A stretch of DNA of 41,799 bases from an uncultured beta proteobacterium (GTDB lineage: Bacteria; Pseudomonadota; Gammaproteobacteria; Burkholderiales; Burkholderiaceae_C), in contig CAIUDG010000066.1 in assembly GCA_903897925.1 (NCBI GenBank), forward strand, positions 1-41,799. The letters are read 5' to 3'. Shown piece after piece: positions 25,907 through 35,650 of this stretch (positions are counted from its first letter, which is position 1; every line of letters starts with the position of its first letter). A program made the translations under genes and the position numbers. Below the pieces are notes generated by a model. That model did not search any database, was not told the origin of the DNA, and was given only the letters and a program-made list of their open reading frames with translations.

Positions 25907-27174
25907 TGTCTGTAGACAAGCCGATTGAGCTGGCTCTGCCGGCCAGCCGCCCATCCCTGCAAGCACGGGTGGTCTGGGGCGACAACGTGGTGACGGTCGG
26001 GGGCGGGGCGCCGGTACGCGTTCAGTCGATGACCAATACCGACACCGAAGACGCGGTAGGTACCGCGATCCAGGTGAAGGAGCTGGCGCTGGCCGGGTCG
26101 GAGCTGGTGCGCATCACGGTGAATACGCCGGAGGCCGCGCAGGCGGTGCCCTATATCCGTGAGCAACTCGACCGCATGGGCGTTTCGGTGCCGCTGATCG
26201 GGGATTTCCATTTCAACGGCCACCGCCTGCTGACCGAATTTCCAGCATGCGCCCAGGCGCTGTCCAAGTACCGCATCAACCCCGGCAATGTCGGCAAGGG
26301 CGACAAGCGCGATCGCCAGTTTGGTCAAATGATTGAAGCGGCGGTGCGCTGGAACAAAGCCATTCGCATTGGCGTCAACTGGGGCAGCCTGGACCAGGAA
26401 CTGCTGGCCGCCCTGATGGACCAGAACAGCCGCCGGGACCAGCCCTGGGACGCCAAACAGGTGATGTACGAAGCCCTGATTACTTCGGCAGTGGCCTCGG
26501 CGCAGCAGGCCCAGGCCATGGGACTGGCGGCGCAGCAGATCATGCTGTCCTGCAAGGTCAGTGGGGTGCGCGATCTGGTGGCGGTGTACCGGGCCCTGGC
26601 CACGCGTTGCGACTATGCTCTGCATCTCGGTCTGACCGAAGCTGGCATGGGCACCAAGGGCACGGTGGCGTCCAGCGCGGCGCTGGCGGTACTGTTGCAA
26701 GAAGGCATTGGCGACACCATCCGGGTGTCGCTGACGCCGGCACCTGGCGAGTCGCGTACGCAGGAAGTGGTGATTGCGTCGGAAATTCTGCAGGCGCTGG
26801 GATTGCGTACTTTTGTGCCCAGTGTCACCGCCTGCCCGGGGTGTGGCCGCACCACCAGCACCACGTTCCAGGAGCTGACACGCCAAATCGACGATTTTCT
26901 GCGTGCCCAGATGCCTGTCTGGCGCGCCAGTTATCCGGGCGTTGAAATGCTCAAGGTGGCTGTCATGGGCTGCATCGTCAACGGTCCGGGCGAAAGCAAG
27001 CACGCCGATATCGGCATCAGCCTGCCAGGCACCGGCGAGGCACCGGCGGCGCCAGTCTTTATTGATGGCGAAAAGCGCATGACGCTGCGCGGTGAAAATA
27101 TTGCTACCGAGTTTCAGGCGGTGGTTGAGTCTTATGTGCAGCAACGCTTCGGCAAGTCGGCTGCTTCTGTATAA
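25906..27174 (+). CDS. ispG: 4-hydroxy-3-methylbut-2-en-1-yl diphosphate synthase (flavodoxin/ferredoxin)
   Basis: This 422-residue 4Fe-4S enzyme catalyses the penultimate step of the MEP isoprenoid pathway. The cluster cysteines are Cys310 and Cys313 in CPGCGRTTS and Cys356 in [36 protein letters not shown] and [10 protein letters not shown] are N-terminal barrel signatures. Length is typical of the proteobacterial two-domain form, with some insertion (E. coli IspG is 372 residues). The start overlaps the rodZ stop (TAATG). It is followed 12 bases later by hisS, a conserved rodZ-ispG-hisS order in Proteobacteria. Confidence 0.97.
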   Translation: MSVDKPIELALPASRPSLQARVVWGDNVVTVGGGAPVRVQSMTNTDTEDAVGTAIQVKELALAGSELVRITVNTPEAAQAVPYIREQLDRMGVSVPLIGDFHFNGHRLLTEFPACAQALSKYRINPGNVGKGDKRDRQFGQMIEAAVRWNKAIRIGVNWGSLDQELLAALMDQNSRRDQPWDAKQVMYEALITSAVASAQQAQAMGLAAQQIMLSCKVSGVRDLVAVYRALATRCDYALHLGLTEAGMGTKGTVASSAALAVLLQEGIGDTIRVSLTPAPGESRTQEVVIASEILQALGLRTFVPSVTACPGCGRTTSTTFQELTRQIDDFLRAQMPVWRASYPGVEMLKVAVMGCIVNGPGESKHADIGISLPGTGEAPAAPVFIDGEKRMTLRGENIATEFQAVVESYVQQRFGKSAASV

Positions 27175-27186
27175 AGAATGTGTTGA

Positions 27187-28500
27187 ATGGACGAAAAAAA
27201 CAATTCCCGCAAGGTGGAGAAACTGCTGGCAGTTAAGGGCATGAATGACATCCTGCCGCCGGACTCGGCGCGTTGGGAGGCACTGGAAGAGCGCGTGCGC
27301 CAGTTGATGCGCCGATTTGCCTATGAAAACATCCGCACCCCGATCGTCGAACCGACGGCGCTGTTTGTGCGCGGTCTGGGCGAAGTCACCGACATCGTCG
27401 AAAAGGAAATGTATTCCTTTGAAGACCGCCTCAATGGCGAAGCGCTGACCCTGCGCCCGGAAAATACCGCCGGCGTGGTGCGTGCGGTGATCGAAAACAA
27501 CCTGCTCTACAACGGGGGCAAGCGCCTGTACTACATGGGCCCGATGTTCCGCCATGAGCGGCCGCAGCGCGGGCGCTACCGCCAGTTCCACCAAATTGGT
27601 GCCGAGGCTTTGGGCTTTTCGGGCGGTGAAGTCGACGCCGAATTGATTCTGATGGCGCATGCGCTGTGGCAGGAAATTGGCCTGCAGGACGTGGCCCTGC
27701 AAATCAACAGCCTGGGCCAGCCTGAAGAGCGCAATCTGCACCGCAGCGCGCTGATCGGCCACTTCGAGGCGCACATGGACGTGCTGGACGAAGAAGCCAA
27801 GCGCCGTTTGCACCTCAACCCGCTGCGCCTGCTGGACAGCAAAAATCCGGCCATGCAGGCCGTGATTGAAGCGGCGCCGCGCCTGATTGACTTTTTGGGC
27901 GAGGCCTCGCGTGCCCACTTGCAAACGGTTTGCAATGTTCTGGACGCCAACGGCGTGGCCTACAGCATCAATCCGCGCCTGGTGCGTGGCATGGACTACT
28001 ACAACCTGACGGTGTTCGAATTCGTCACCACCAAGCTCGGTGCCCAGGGCACCATCTGTGCTGGCGGGCGTTACGACTACCTGATGGAGCAGGTCGGCGG
28101 CAAGCCGGCGCCAGCGGTCGGCTGGGCGATCGGGGTCGAGCGCGTGCTTGAGTTGCTCAAGGAGCAGACCAGTGCCAGCGCCATGGCGCCCCTGCACGCC
28201 TACGCCATCGTGACCGACAGCCAAGATCTACCGCAGGTCATGCGCAGTCTGCAGGCGCTGCGCGCAGCCGGGGCGTCGGTGTTGATGCAGGCATCTGGCG
28301 CCGAGGGCATGCCCAGCATGAAGGCGCAATTCAAACGCGCTGACGCCTCTGGTGCGCTTTTTGCGCTGATTTTTGGTGCCGATGAAATGGCCCAGGGCAG
28401 CGTTACCATCAAGGCCTTGCGCGACGCCAGCGTAGCCCAACAGACGCTGGCCGTGACCGAATTGCCGCAGTGGGCCGAGCGCCTACAATCCAAGGCTTAA
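27187..28500 (+). CDS. hisS: Histidine--tRNA ligase
   Basis: This is a 437-residue class II aminoacyl-tRNA synthetase. [16 protein letters not shown] is the family N-terminus and [13 protein letters not shown] contains the ATP-site arginine. Motif 2 is [18 protein letters not shown]. The histidine-specific loops are [14 protein letters not shown] and [14 protein letters not shown], and motif 3 is [13 protein letters not shown]. The C-terminal anticodon-binding domain follows to the end. The start is 12 bases after ispG. The last 40 bases hold a good sigma-70-like promoter for the next genes. The separate HisZ paralogue at 35899 lacks the aminoacylation role, so this is the functional synthetase. 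Confidence 0.97.
   Translation: MDEKNNSRKVEKLLAVKGMNDILPPDSARWEALEERVRQLMRRFAYENIRTPIVEPTALFVRGLGEVTDIVEKEMYSFEDRLNGEALTLRPENTAGVVRAVIENNLLYNGGKRLYYMGPMFRHERPQRGRYRQFHQIGAEALGFSGGEVDAELILMAHALWQEIGLQDVALQINSLGQPEERNLHRSALIGHFEAHMDVLDEEAKRRLHLNPLRLLDSKNPAMQAVIEAAPRLIDFLGEASRAHLQTVCNVLDANGVAYSINPRLVRGMDYYNLTVFEFVTTKLGAQGTICAGGRYDYLMEQVGGKPAPAVGWAIGVERVLELLKEQTSASAMAPLHAYAIVTDSQDLPQVMRSLQALRAAGASVLMQASGAEGMPSMKAQFKRADASGALFALIFGADEMAQGSVTIKALRDASVAQQTLAVTELPQWAERLQSKA
28462..28489 (+). promoter_or_regulatory. Candidate promoter for yfgM-bamB-der inside hisS end
   Basis: TTGCCG (28462-28467) and TACAAT (28484-28489) are separated by 16 bases, matching sigma-70 consensus at 4/6 and 5/6. The predicted transcript would start close to the hisS stop, just before the YfgM-like gene. 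Confidence 0.45.
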
Positions 28501-28512
28501 CTCTTTTGACCC

Positions 28513-29196
28513 ATGGCAAATCATCTCGACCTTGAAGAACAGGAACAGCTCGACCAGCTGAAGCATTTCTGGAAACAGTATGGCAATGCCATTAGCTGGT
28601 GCCTTATTGTGGTGCTGGGCGCATTTGCTGCCTGGAATGGCTACCAGTATTGGCAGCGCAGCCAGGCCGCGCAGGCCGCCGCCATGTTCGATGAAGTGCA
28701 AAAAGTTGCCGCAAGCCACGACGCCGACAAACTGGAGCGCGCCTTCAATGACATGAAAGAGCGCTTTTCCGGCACCGCCTATGCGCCCCTGTCCGGTCTG
28801 ATGGTGGCCAAGGCCTTGTACGACGCGGGCAAGGTGGACAGCGCCATCGGCATTCTGCGTTGGGTCGGCGATAAATCCTCGGACCCCGGTTACGCCGCTG
28901 TGGCGCGCCTGCGTTTGGCCGGTATTTTGCTGGACACCAAGGCCTATGACGAAGCCTTGAAGGTACTTGACGGCAACAGCAGCCCTGAGTTCCAGGGCCT
29001 GACCGCTGACCGCCGTGGCGACATTGCCATGGAAAAGGGCGACAAGGCGCTGGCCAAGGAAGCCTATCTGAAGGCCTACCAAGCGATGGACGCGCAAACC
29101 GAATACCGGCGCCTGGTGGAAGTCAAATTAAATGCCCTGGGCGTTGATCCGGCTGCGGACAAGTCGGTCGCCGGCAAAAACGAAGTTAGCAAGTGA
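28513..29196 (+). CDS. YfgM-like TPR membrane protein
   Basis: This 227-residue protein has a short cytosolic N-terminus (LDLEEQEQLDQLKHFWKQYG), one membrane segment at about 23-46 and a periplasmic TPR region (YAPLSGLMVAKALYDAGKVD, AYDEALKVLDGNSSPEF, GDIAMEKGDKALAKEAY). It matches the YfgM family (DUF2133/TPR_21). In E. coli, YfgM is an ancillary SecYEG subunit that works with PpiD and periplasmic chaperones. The gene precedes bamB as in E. coli, consistent with a role in envelope protein traffic. Its TGA overlaps the bamB ATG by one base (TGATG). Confidence 0.9.
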   Translation: MANHLDLEEQEQLDQLKHFWKQYGNAISWCLIVVLGAFAAWNGYQYWQRSQAAQAAAMFDEVQKVAASHDADKLERAFNDMKERFSGTAYAPLSGLMVAKALYDAGKVDSAIGILRWVGDKSSDPGYAAVARLRLAGILLDTKAYDEALKVLDGNSSPEFQGLTADRRGDIAMEKGDKALAKEAYLKAYQAMDAQTEYRRLVEVKLNALGVDPAADKSVAGKNEVSK

Positions 29197-30332
29197 TGCA
29201 ATTCAAGGCTTACCGAATTTCCACAGCCGGACGTGGCCTCGCGCTGGCGCTGAGCCTGGTCCTGGCCGCTTGTGCGTCCAATGATCGACCCCAACCGGCT
29301 CCGCTGGAGCCGGTGGTGGCACATATCGGCGTGCGCCAGGCCTGGACTGCGGCCATCGGCCCGGTCGACTTCGCCCTCGACGTACGGGTCGTTGGGAACA
29401 CCGCCTATGTGGCAGACGCTGCTGGCACGGTGGCGGCCATCCATACCGACACGGGTGCCGATGTCTGGCGCACGTCGCTCGCCACGCCACTGAGCGCCGG
29501 TGTGGGTAGCGATGGCCGTTACGTCGCCGTCGTTACCCGTACCAATGACCTGGTGGTGCTCGACGCCGGCAAGGAAATTTGGCGCCAGCACCTTTCCGCG
29601 CTGACCATGACGGCGCCGCTGGTGGCTGGCGCGCGTGTATTTACCGCGTCTGCCGATCGCACCGTGGCGGCCTTTGACGCAGCGACCGGTCGCAAACTGT
29701 GGCAGCAGGCCCGCAGCGGCGACCCGCTGGTGCTGGGCCAGTCCGGGCTGCTGCTGGCGGTACAAGACACGTTGGTGCTGGGTTCCGCCGGCCGCGTGGT
29801 CGGCATGAATCCACTGAACGGCGCATCGCGTTGGGAAACGCCGGCAGCGAACAGCCGCGGTACCAACGAGGTTGAGCGCTTGGTCGATGTGGTGGCCGGA
29901 TACAGTCGCCAGGGTGACCAGATTTGCGTGCGTGCCTTTCAGTACGCGGTGACCTGCCTGGATGGCGTCAGCGGCAAATCGCTGTGGAGCAAGCCGGCGA
30001 ATGGCGCCACTGGTGTCACCGGCGATGCGGCTACCGTGTTCGCCACCGAAGCCGATGGCCGGGTGCTGGCTTTTGCACGAGCCAATGGCAACAAACTGTG
30101 GGAGTCAGAGCGTTTGCGCCGGCGCCAGTTGACTATGCCGGTGCTGGCCGGCAATACGCTGGTGTTTGGTGACGACTCCGGCAATCTGCACTTTGTGTCG
30201 CGCCAGGATGGCGCGCAGTTGAACCGTATGTTTACCGATAGCTCCGGCCTGGCCGTTGCGCCGGTGCTGGCGGACAAAACCCTGATCGTTGTTTCCCGCC
30301 GTGGCGGAATATTTGCCTACCGGCCGGAATAG
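29196..30332 (+). CDS. bamB: Outer membrane protein assembly factor BamB
   Basis: This 378-residue lipoprotein has lipobox LAAC (Cys26). The mature part is an eight-bladed PQQ-like beta propeller with recurrent W/Y-containing repeats, for example VYVADAAGTVAAIHTDTGADV-type blades, FTASADRTVAAFDAATGRKL and GDDSGNLHFVSRQDG. BamB assists BamA in outer membrane protein folding. The ATG at 29196 overlaps the YfgM stop; a GTG one codon earlier is less likely. bamB-der is a widely conserved pair. The 16-base gap to der contains a run of eight C bases. Confidence 0.95.
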   Translation: MQFKAYRISTAGRGLALALSLVLAACASNDRPQPAPLEPVVAHIGVRQAWTAAIGPVDFALDVRVVGNTAYVADAAGTVAAIHTDTGADVWRTSLATPLSAGVGSDGRYVAVVTRTNDLVVLDAGKEIWRQHLSALTMTAPLVAGARVFTASADRTVAAFDAATGRKLWQQARSGDPLVLGQSGLLLAVQDTLVLGSAGRVVGMNPLNGASRWETPAANSRGTNEVERLVDVVAGYSRQGDQICVRAFQYAVTCLDGVSGKSLWSKPANGATGVTGDAATVFATEADGRVLAFARANGNKLWESERLRRRQLTMPVLAGNTLVFGDDSGNLHFVSRQDGAQLNRMFTDSSGLAVAPVLADKTLIVVSRRGGIFAYRPE

Positions 30333-30348
30333 CTGAGTCCCCCCCCGA

Positions 30349-31686
30349 ATGAAACCCGTAATAGCCTTAGTGGGCCGACCGAACGTCGGTAAGTCCACCC
30401 TGTTCAACCGTCTGACCAAGACCCGTGATGCCATCGTGGCCGACTATGCGGGTCTCACACGGGATCGGCATTACGGTAATGGCAAGCAGGGCAAGCACGA
30501 GTACATCGTGATTGACACGGGCGGTTTTGAGCCAGATGCCGAGAGTGGCATCTACAAAGAAATGGCCAAGCAGACGCGCCAGGCCGTCGCCGAGGCCGAT
30601 GTGGTGGTGTTTGTGGTTGACGCCCGTGCCGGTGTGTCGGCGCAGGACCACGACATTGCCAAATACCTGCGTCGTTTGGGCAAGCCCTGTCTGCTGGTGG
30701 CCAACAAGGCCGAGGGCATGACCGAAGGGGTGCAACTGGGCGAATTTTTTGAGCTCGGGCTGGGCCAGGTGATGGCCGTGTCCGCCGCGCACGGGCAGGG
30801 CATGCGCACCCTGGTGGATGCGGCACTGGACCCGCTGAACCTGGACGAAGACGGCGAAGAAGCTACGGAGCAGGACCCCGGCGTCATCAAGCTGGCGGTG
30901 GCGGGGCGTCCCAACGTCGGCAAATCGACCCTGATCAATACCTGGCTCGGTGAAGAGCGACTGGTGGCGTTTGACATGCCTGGCACCACCCGTGATGCGA
31001 TTTCCGTGCCCTTTGAGCGCAACGGGCAGCGCTTCGAGCTGGTGGATACCGCCGGACTGCGGCGCAAGGGCAAGGTGTTTGAGGCGATCGAGAAATTTTC
31101 GGTGGTTAAGACGCTGCAGGCGATCGAATCGGCCAGCGTGGTGCTGCTGCTGATCGACGCAACCCAGGGTGTGACAGACCAGGACGCGCATATTGCCGGC
31201 TATATCCTGGATTCCGGCCGCGCAGTGGTGATTGCAGTGAACAAATGGGACGCAGTTGACGAATACCAGCGCGAGCTGGTCAAGCGTTCGCTGGAAACCC
31301 GCATGGGTTTTCTCAAATTTGCCACCCAGCACTTTATTTCGGCGCAAAAGCGCCAGGGTCTGGGGCCGCTGTGGGATTCCATCGCCCAGGCGCACCGCTC
31401 GGCCAATTGCAAAATGCCTACCCCGGTGCTGACGCGCCTGCTGCTGGAATCGGTGCAGTTCCAGACGCCGAAAAAGACCGGTATGTACCGGCCCAAGCTG
31501 CGTTATGCGCACCAGGGCGGCATGAACCCGCCCATCATTGTGGTGCATGGCAACTCGCTGGAGCATGTCACCGAGACCTACAAACGCTACCTGGAAGGTC
31601 GTTTCCGCAAGGAATTCAACCTGGTGGGTACACCGCTGCGCATAGAGATGAAAAGTGCCAGCAACCCGTTCAGCGACAAGGATTAG
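30349..31686 (+). CDS. der: Ribosome-associated GTPase Der (EngA)
   Basis: This 445-residue protein has two tandem GTPase domains, the hallmark of Der. The first P-loop is GRPNVGKST at 9-17 and the second is at 186-194. The switch and specificity motifs include [23 protein letters not shown] and NKWDAVD. The C-terminal KH-like domain ([22 protein letters not shown]) follows. Der is essential for 50S subunit maturation. The start is fixed by the P-loop position, yet the bases just before the ATG are eight Cs and GA, with no Shine-Dalgarno sequence. A strong terminator follows the stop. Confidence 0.97.
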   Translation: MKPVIALVGRPNVGKSTLFNRLTKTRDAIVADYAGLTRDRHYGNGKQGKHEYIVIDTGGFEPDAESGIYKEMAKQTRQAVAEADVVVFVVDARAGVSAQDHDIAKYLRRLGKPCLLVANKAEGMTEGVQLGEFFELGLGQVMAVSAAHGQGMRTLVDAALDPLNLDEDGEEATEQDPGVIKLAVAGRPNVGKSTLINTWLGEERLVAFDMPGTTRDAISVPFERNGQRFELVDTAGLRRKGKVFEAIEKFSVVKTLQAIESASVVLLLIDATQGVTDQDAHIAGYILDSGRAVVIAVNKWDAVDEYQRELVKRSLETRMGFLKFATQHFISAQKRQGLGPLWDSIAQAHRSANCKMPTPVLTRLLLESVQFQTPKKTGMYRPKLRYAHQGGMNPPIIVVHGNSLEHVTETYKRYLEGRFRKEFNLVGTPLRIEMKSASNPFSDKD

Positions 31687-31693
31687 GCAGCAG

Positions 31694-31730
31694 GTTTTGT
31701 GCGGAACAACCCGCACAAAACGGGGTTTTT
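31694..31730 (+). terminator. Rho-independent terminator after der
   Basis: A perfect 11-base stem (31694-31704 pairing with 31711-31721) encloses a 6-base loop and is followed by GGGG and five Ts. It lies 7 bases after the der stop and separates the der unit from hfq. Confidence 0.8.
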
Positions 31731-31805
31731 GTCACCCTGGTGTCAGAAACCTGTGCAGTTGTGTTATCGTCGCGTCTTGTTAATTTTTCGAACACGGAGA
31801 ATATC

Positions 31806-32054
31806 GTGAATAATAAAGGCCAACTCCTGCAGGATCCGTTTTTGAACGCATTGCGCAGAGAGCATGTCCCGGTTTCCATCTACTTGGTCAACGGCATCAA
31901 GCTGCAAGGCCAGATTGAATCCTTCGATCAATATGTCGTGTTGCTGCGCAACACAGTGACACAAATGGTTTACAAGCATGCGATTTCCACCATTGTTCCT
32001 GGTCGGGCGGTTTCGTTCGCCACCGGCGCAAGTGACGAAGCGCCTGCAGCCTGA
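31806..32054 (+). CDS. hfq: RNA chaperone Hfq
   Basis: This 82-residue Sm-like protein forms a hexamer that pairs small RNAs with mRNAs. The N-terminus [18 protein letters not shown], the Sm1 region [20 protein letters not shown] and the Sm2 motif [10 protein letters not shown] are nearly identical to other Hfq proteins. The start is GTG at 31806 with GGAGA 5 bases upstream. The upstream frame has no reason to be coding, as it reads back through the der terminator. The short C-terminal tail is typical of Betaproteobacteria. Transcription must start in 31731-31800, after the der terminator. It is followed by hflX, as in E. coli. Confidence 0.97.
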   Translation: MNNKGQLLQDPFLNALRREHVPVSIYLVNGIKLQGQIESFDQYVVLLRNTVTQMVYKHAISTIVPGRAVSFATGASDEAPAA

Positions 32055-32069
32055 CCTATTGCCTGCTAA

Positions 32070-32101
32070 ACGGCCCGTGCGGGCCGTGTGGGCACTGCCC
32101 A
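32070..32101 (+). promoter_or_regulatory. Tandem hairpins between hfq and hflX
   Basis: ACGGCCC-GTGC-GGGCCGT (32070-32087) forms a perfect 7-base stem. It is followed at once by TGGGC-ACT-GCCCA (32089-32101). Neither has a T-run. The second covers the GTG at 32088, one possible hflX start. They may limit read-through or ribosome access, or protect the hfq 3' end. Confidence 0.5.
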
Positions 32102-33281
32102 GCGTCGCTTGATTTTGAATCCTCCACCATTCAAGGCCCCAACCATCCTGGTCGGGGTGGACCTTGGCGGCCCCAACTTCGACGCTGAGCTCGAAGAATT
32201 GGGCCTGCTGGCGCAAACGGCCGGCTTGCAGCCCGTGGCACGCGTGGTCTGCAAGCGCCGCGCGCCCGATGCCGCCCTGTTTGTCGGCTCCGGCAAGGCC
32301 GACGAAATCAAATTGCTGGCCCAGCAGACCGGCGCCGTGGAGGTCTTGTTTGACCAGTCCCTGAGCCCAGGCCAGCAACGCAATCTGGAGCGCCACCTGG
32401 AGCTGCCGGTCAATGACCGCACCTACCTCATCCTCGAAATATTTGCCCAGCGCGCGCGCAGCCACGAAGGCAAGTTGCAGGTGGAGCTGGCGCGTTTGCA
32501 GTACCTGAGTACGCGTTTGGTGCGGCGTTGGTCGCACCTGGAGCGCCAGCGTGGCGGCATCGGCACGCGCGGTGGCCCGGGCGAAACCCAGATTGAGCTG
32601 GATCGCCGCATGATCGGCGAAACCATCAAGCGCACCAAGGAGCGGCTGGAAAAAGTCAAGCGGCAACGCCAGACCCAGCGCCGCCACCGCGAACGCCAGG
32701 ACGCGTTCAATATTTCCCTGATTGGCTACACCAACGCGGGCAAGTCAACGCTATTCAACGCCTTGGTAAAGGCGCGCGCCTACGCCGCAGACCAGCTGTT
32801 TGCCACCCTGGATACCACCACCCGCCAGCTCTATCTGGGCGAGGCCGGGCGCACCGTGTCGCTGTCCGATACCGTGGGTTTTATCCGCGACTTGCCGCAT
32901 GGACTGGTGAATGCTTTTCAGGCCACGCTGCAGGAAGCCATCGACGCCGATTTGTTGCTGCATGTGGTGGATGCCTCCAACCCGGACTACACCGAACAGA
33001 TTGCCCAGGTGCAGCAGGTGCTGGCCGAAATCGGTGCGCAGGATATTCCGCAACTGCTGGTGTTCAACAAAATTGATGCGCTGCCGGAAGAAAAGCAGCC
33101 TTTGCGTCTGGAAGATGAGTTTGAAGTGGATGGCATCCAGACCCCTAGAATATTCGTCAGTGCCAAAGGACTGACCGGGCTGGCGCAACTGCGCAGCAAA
33201 CTGGCAGACATTGTGAGTCTGGCAGGGCGCGGCGCTGTGGCTTCACCTGAAGTCCCTGACAATGCAGGGTCCACGCTCTGA
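32088..33281 (+). CDS. hflX: Ribosome-rescue GTPase HflX
   Basis: Up to 397 residues. The N-terminal HflX domain (LFVGSGKADEIKLLAQ, FDQSLSPGQQRNLERHL, FAQRARSHEGKLQVELA, GGIGTRGGPGETQIELDRR) precedes a GTPase domain with P-loop GYTNAGKSTLFNAL, switch DTVGFIRDLPH and specificity motif NKIDAL. HflX splits stalled 70S ribosomes after heat or antibiotic stress. The start is uncertain. The GTG at 32088 sits in a hairpin, and in-frame TTG codons at 32109 and 32115 are alternatives. None has a Shine-Dalgarno sequence. The domain itself begins at about residue 19 of the longest form. It is probably co-transcribed with hfq. Confidence 0.94.
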   Translation: MGTAQRRLILNPPPFKAPTILVGVDLGGPNFDAELEELGLLAQTAGLQPVARVVCKRRAPDAALFVGSGKADEIKLLAQQTGAVEVLFDQSLSPGQQRNLERHLELPVNDRTYLILEIFAQRARSHEGKLQVELARLQYLSTRLVRRWSHLERQRGGIGTRGGPGETQIELDRRMIGETIKRTKERLEKVKRQRQTQRRHRERQDAFNISLIGYTNAGKSTLFNALVKARAYAADQLFATLDTTTRQLYLGEAGRTVSLSDTVGFIRDLPHGLVNAFQATLQEAIDADLLLHVVDASNPDYTEQIAQVQQVLAEIGAQDIPQLLVFNKIDALPEEKQPLRLEDEFEVDGIQTPRIFVSAKGLTGLAQLRSKLADIVSLAGRGAVASPEVPDNAGSTL

Positions 33282-33319
33282 TTCGGCACAATCGTCGCAA
33301 TCGCTTAGAAGTTGATGAT

Positions 33320-34729
33320 ATGAAAACACTATTATTTCGGTTCCCATGGAGTCTGCTTCTGCAGCGCCTGGCGCGCGTGTTCAATCTGAATGACTCGCGC
33401 TGGGGCCGTAACGACGAGCACACCCGCGAAAAAAATGCCGCGGGTGAACCGGGTCCGGGCGACGAGGGGCGTGCTTCCTCCAAGGATCGTCCCACACCCA
33501 AGGGCCCCGGCAATGATGGCCCTCCCGATCTGGACGAGCTGTGGCGTGATTTCAACCGCAAGCTCGGCGGCATGTTCGGCAATGGCAAACCGGGCGGCCC
33601 GGGTGGTCCCGGCATGGGCGGCGGTAGTGGCGGCAGCAATGGCGGCGGCTTTCAACCGGATATGCGCAGTGCCGGTCTGGGGCTGGGTCTGGTTCTCGGC
33701 GTGGTGGTGCTGATCTGGATGGGCACCGGGTTTTTCATCGTGCAGGAAGGCCAGCAGGCGGTGATCACGCGGTTTGGCAAATACAAGGGCACCGTGAACG
33801 CCGGTTTCAACTGGCGCCTGCCGTATCCGATTGAGCGCCATGAGTTGGTGTTCGTGACACAAATCCGTTCCGTCGATATTGGCCGCGACTCGATCCTGAA
33901 GGCCACCGGGTTGAAGGAGTCGGCCATGCTGACGCAGGACGAAAACATTCTCGATATCAAGTTTGCCGTGCAATACCGCCTCAGCGACGCGCGGGCCTTT
34001 CTATTTGAAAGCAAGGCGCCTACCGATGCCGTGGTGCAGGCCGCAGAAACGGCGGTGCGCGAAGTGATTGGCCGCATGAAGATGGACGCCGCGCTGTCGG
34101 AAGACCGCGATCAAATCGCGCCCGATGTGCGCAAGCTGATGCAAAGCATTCTGGACCGCTACAACGTCGGTATCGAGATTGTCGCCATCAATTTGCAGCA
34201 GGGCGGGGTGCGCCCGCCGGAGCAGGTGCAGGCCTCGTTTGACGACGTGCTGAAGGCCGGCCAGGAACGCGAGCGCGCCAAGAACGAGGCCCAGGCCTAC
34301 GCCAATGACGTAGTGCCGCGTGCCGTGGGTTCGGCCTCGCGCCTGAAAGAAGAAGCCGACGCCTACAAGGCCCGTGTGGTAGCGCAGGCGCAGGGTGATG
34401 CGCAGCGCTTCCGTTCGGTCTTTGCCGAATACCAGAAGGCGCCGCAGGTCACGCGGGACCGCATGTACCTGGACGCCATGCAGCAGATCTACAGCAATGT
34501 AACCAAGGTGGTGGTGGATTCGCACCAGGGCTCGAGCCTGCTGTATCTGCCGCTGGAAAAACTGCTGCAGGCCAATGGCATTGGCGCTGGCGCCGCTGTT
34601 GCAGCGCCGGCCGACCCCACAACCGCATCGGGTGGCACGGGTGCTGCCGTGCTGCCAGGCAGCAGCGGTTCATCTACCGATGTGCGGGGCCGCGATGCCT
34701 CGCGCACCCGTGAGCGTGAGTCACGCTAG
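33320..34729 (+). CDS. hflK: FtsH protease modulator HflK
   Basis: This 469-residue SPFH/prohibitin-family membrane protein has a cytosolic N-terminus with LNDSRWGRN and a Gly/Pro-rich stretch (about 90-110). The single membrane segment lies at about 119-140. A periplasmic SPFH domain begins at VQEGQQAVITRFGKY and continues through a long coiled coil (about 300-360). A Gly/Ala/Ser-rich tail ends with alternating Arg and Glu. With HflC it forms the large vault around FtsH and limits degradation of membrane proteins. It is longer than E. coli HflK (419), mostly in the disordered ends. It lies 38 bases after hflX and 9 before hflC. Confidence 0.95.
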   Translation: MKTLLFRFPWSLLLQRLARVFNLNDSRWGRNDEHTREKNAAGEPGPGDEGRASSKDRPTPKGPGNDGPPDLDELWRDFNRKLGGMFGNGKPGGPGGPGMGGGSGGSNGGGFQPDMRSAGLGLGLVLGVVVLIWMGTGFFIVQEGQQAVITRFGKYKGTVNAGFNWRLPYPIERHELVFVTQIRSVDIGRDSILKATGLKESAMLTQDENILDIKFAVQYRLSDARAFLFESKAPTDAVVQAAETAVREVIGRMKMDAALSEDRDQIAPDVRKLMQSILDRYNVGIEIVAINLQQGGVRPPEQVQASFDDVLKAGQERERAKNEAQAYANDVVPRAVGSASRLKEEADAYKARVVAQAQGDAQRFRSVFAEYQKAPQVTRDRMYLDAMQQIYSNVTKVVVDSHQGSSLLYLPLEKLLQANGIGAGAAVAAPADPTTASGGTGAAVLPGSSGSSTDVRGRDASRTRERESR

Positions 34730-34738
34730 GAGCACCCC

Positions 34739-35638
34739 ATGAATCGTATTGGACTCGTTATTTCGTCGCTGCTGGTGCTGCTGGTGCTGGCCAGCTCCAT
34801 GTTGTTTGTGGTCGATCAGCGCCAGTTTGGCGTGGTCTATGCACTCGGCCAGATCAAGGAAGTAATCACCGAACCCGGCTTGAACGTCAAGCTGCCACCA
34901 CCGTTTCAGAACGTCTCCTATATCGACAAGCGCCTGCTGACGCTGGACAGCTCTGACGCCGAGCCGATGTTGACGGCAGAAAAACAACGCGTGGTGATCG
35001 ACTGGTATGTGCGCTGGCGCATCACCGAACCGACCGACTACATCCGCAACGTCGGACTGAACGAAGGCGCTGGTGCGCTGCAGCTCAACCGTGTGGTGCG
35101 CAATGCATTCCAGGGTGAAGTCAACAAGCGCACGGTGAAAGAGCTGCTGTCGCTCAAGCGCGAAGCGCTGATGGCCGACGTCAAGGCCGAAGTGCGCGAC
35201 AAGGTCGGTGGTGACAAGCCCTGGGGTGTCGATGTGGTGGATGTGCGCATCACCCGGGTCGACTATGTGGAAGCGATTACCGAATCGGTCTATCGGCGCA
35301 TGGAGGCCGAACGCAAGCGCGTCGCCAATGAACTGCGTTCCACCGGTGCCGCCGAAGGCGAAAAAATCCGTGCCGACGCCGATCGCCAGCGTGAAGTGAC
35401 GATTGCCAACGCCTACCGCGATGCGCAGAAAATCAAAGGCGAGGGCGATGCTGCCGCTGCACGTATTTATGCCGAGGCGTTTGGCCGCGATCCGCAGTTT
35501 GCCCAGTTCTATCGCAGTCTGGACGCCTACAAAGCCAGCTTTGCCAACAAGAGCGACCTGATGGTGCTGGACCCCAGCTCCAGCGAGTTCTTCAAGGTGC
35601 TGCGCAATGGTGGCGCGGCCGGGCCGGCGAAAAAATAA
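34739..35638 (+). CDS. hflC: FtsH protease modulator HflC
   Basis: This 299-residue partner of HflK has an N-terminal signal anchor (about 4-24), then an SPFH domain starting FVVDQRQFGVVYALGQIKEV. VDVRITRVDYVEAITESVYRRM and a charged helix rich in Glu, Arg and Ala (about 185-240) form the coiled-coil part. The domain order and length are standard. The gene follows hflK after 9 bases with AGGAG before the ATG, so the two subunits should be made together. It is followed 12 bases later by a DUF2065 gene, the usual betaproteobacterial neighbour. Confidence 0.96.
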   Translation: MNRIGLVISSLLVLLVLASSMLFVVDQRQFGVVYALGQIKEVITEPGLNVKLPPPFQNVSYIDKRLLTLDSSDAEPMLTAEKQRVVIDWYVRWRITEPTDYIRNVGLNEGAGALQLNRVVRNAFQGEVNKRTVKELLSLKREALMADVKAEVRDKVGGDKPWGVDVVDVRITRVDYVEAITESVYRRMEAERKRVANELRSTGAAEGEKIRADADRQREVTIANAYRDAQKIKGEGDAAAARIYAEAFGRDPQFAQFYRSLDAYKASFANKSDLMVLDPSSSEFFKVLRNGGAAGPAKK

Positions 35639-35650
35639 GCCGGATTCGTC

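Noticed and set aside
25318..28224. A 968-codon minus-strand open frame opposite rodZ, ispG and hisS
   Set aside because: It runs across three well-supported genes and their boundaries and shows no recognisable motif. Long antisense frames are expected at this GC content.
31371..32054. An N-terminally extended form of Hfq starting inside der
   Set aside because: The upstream part reads out of frame through der and its terminator. Conserved Hfq begins at the GTG at 31806, with its own ribosome binding site.
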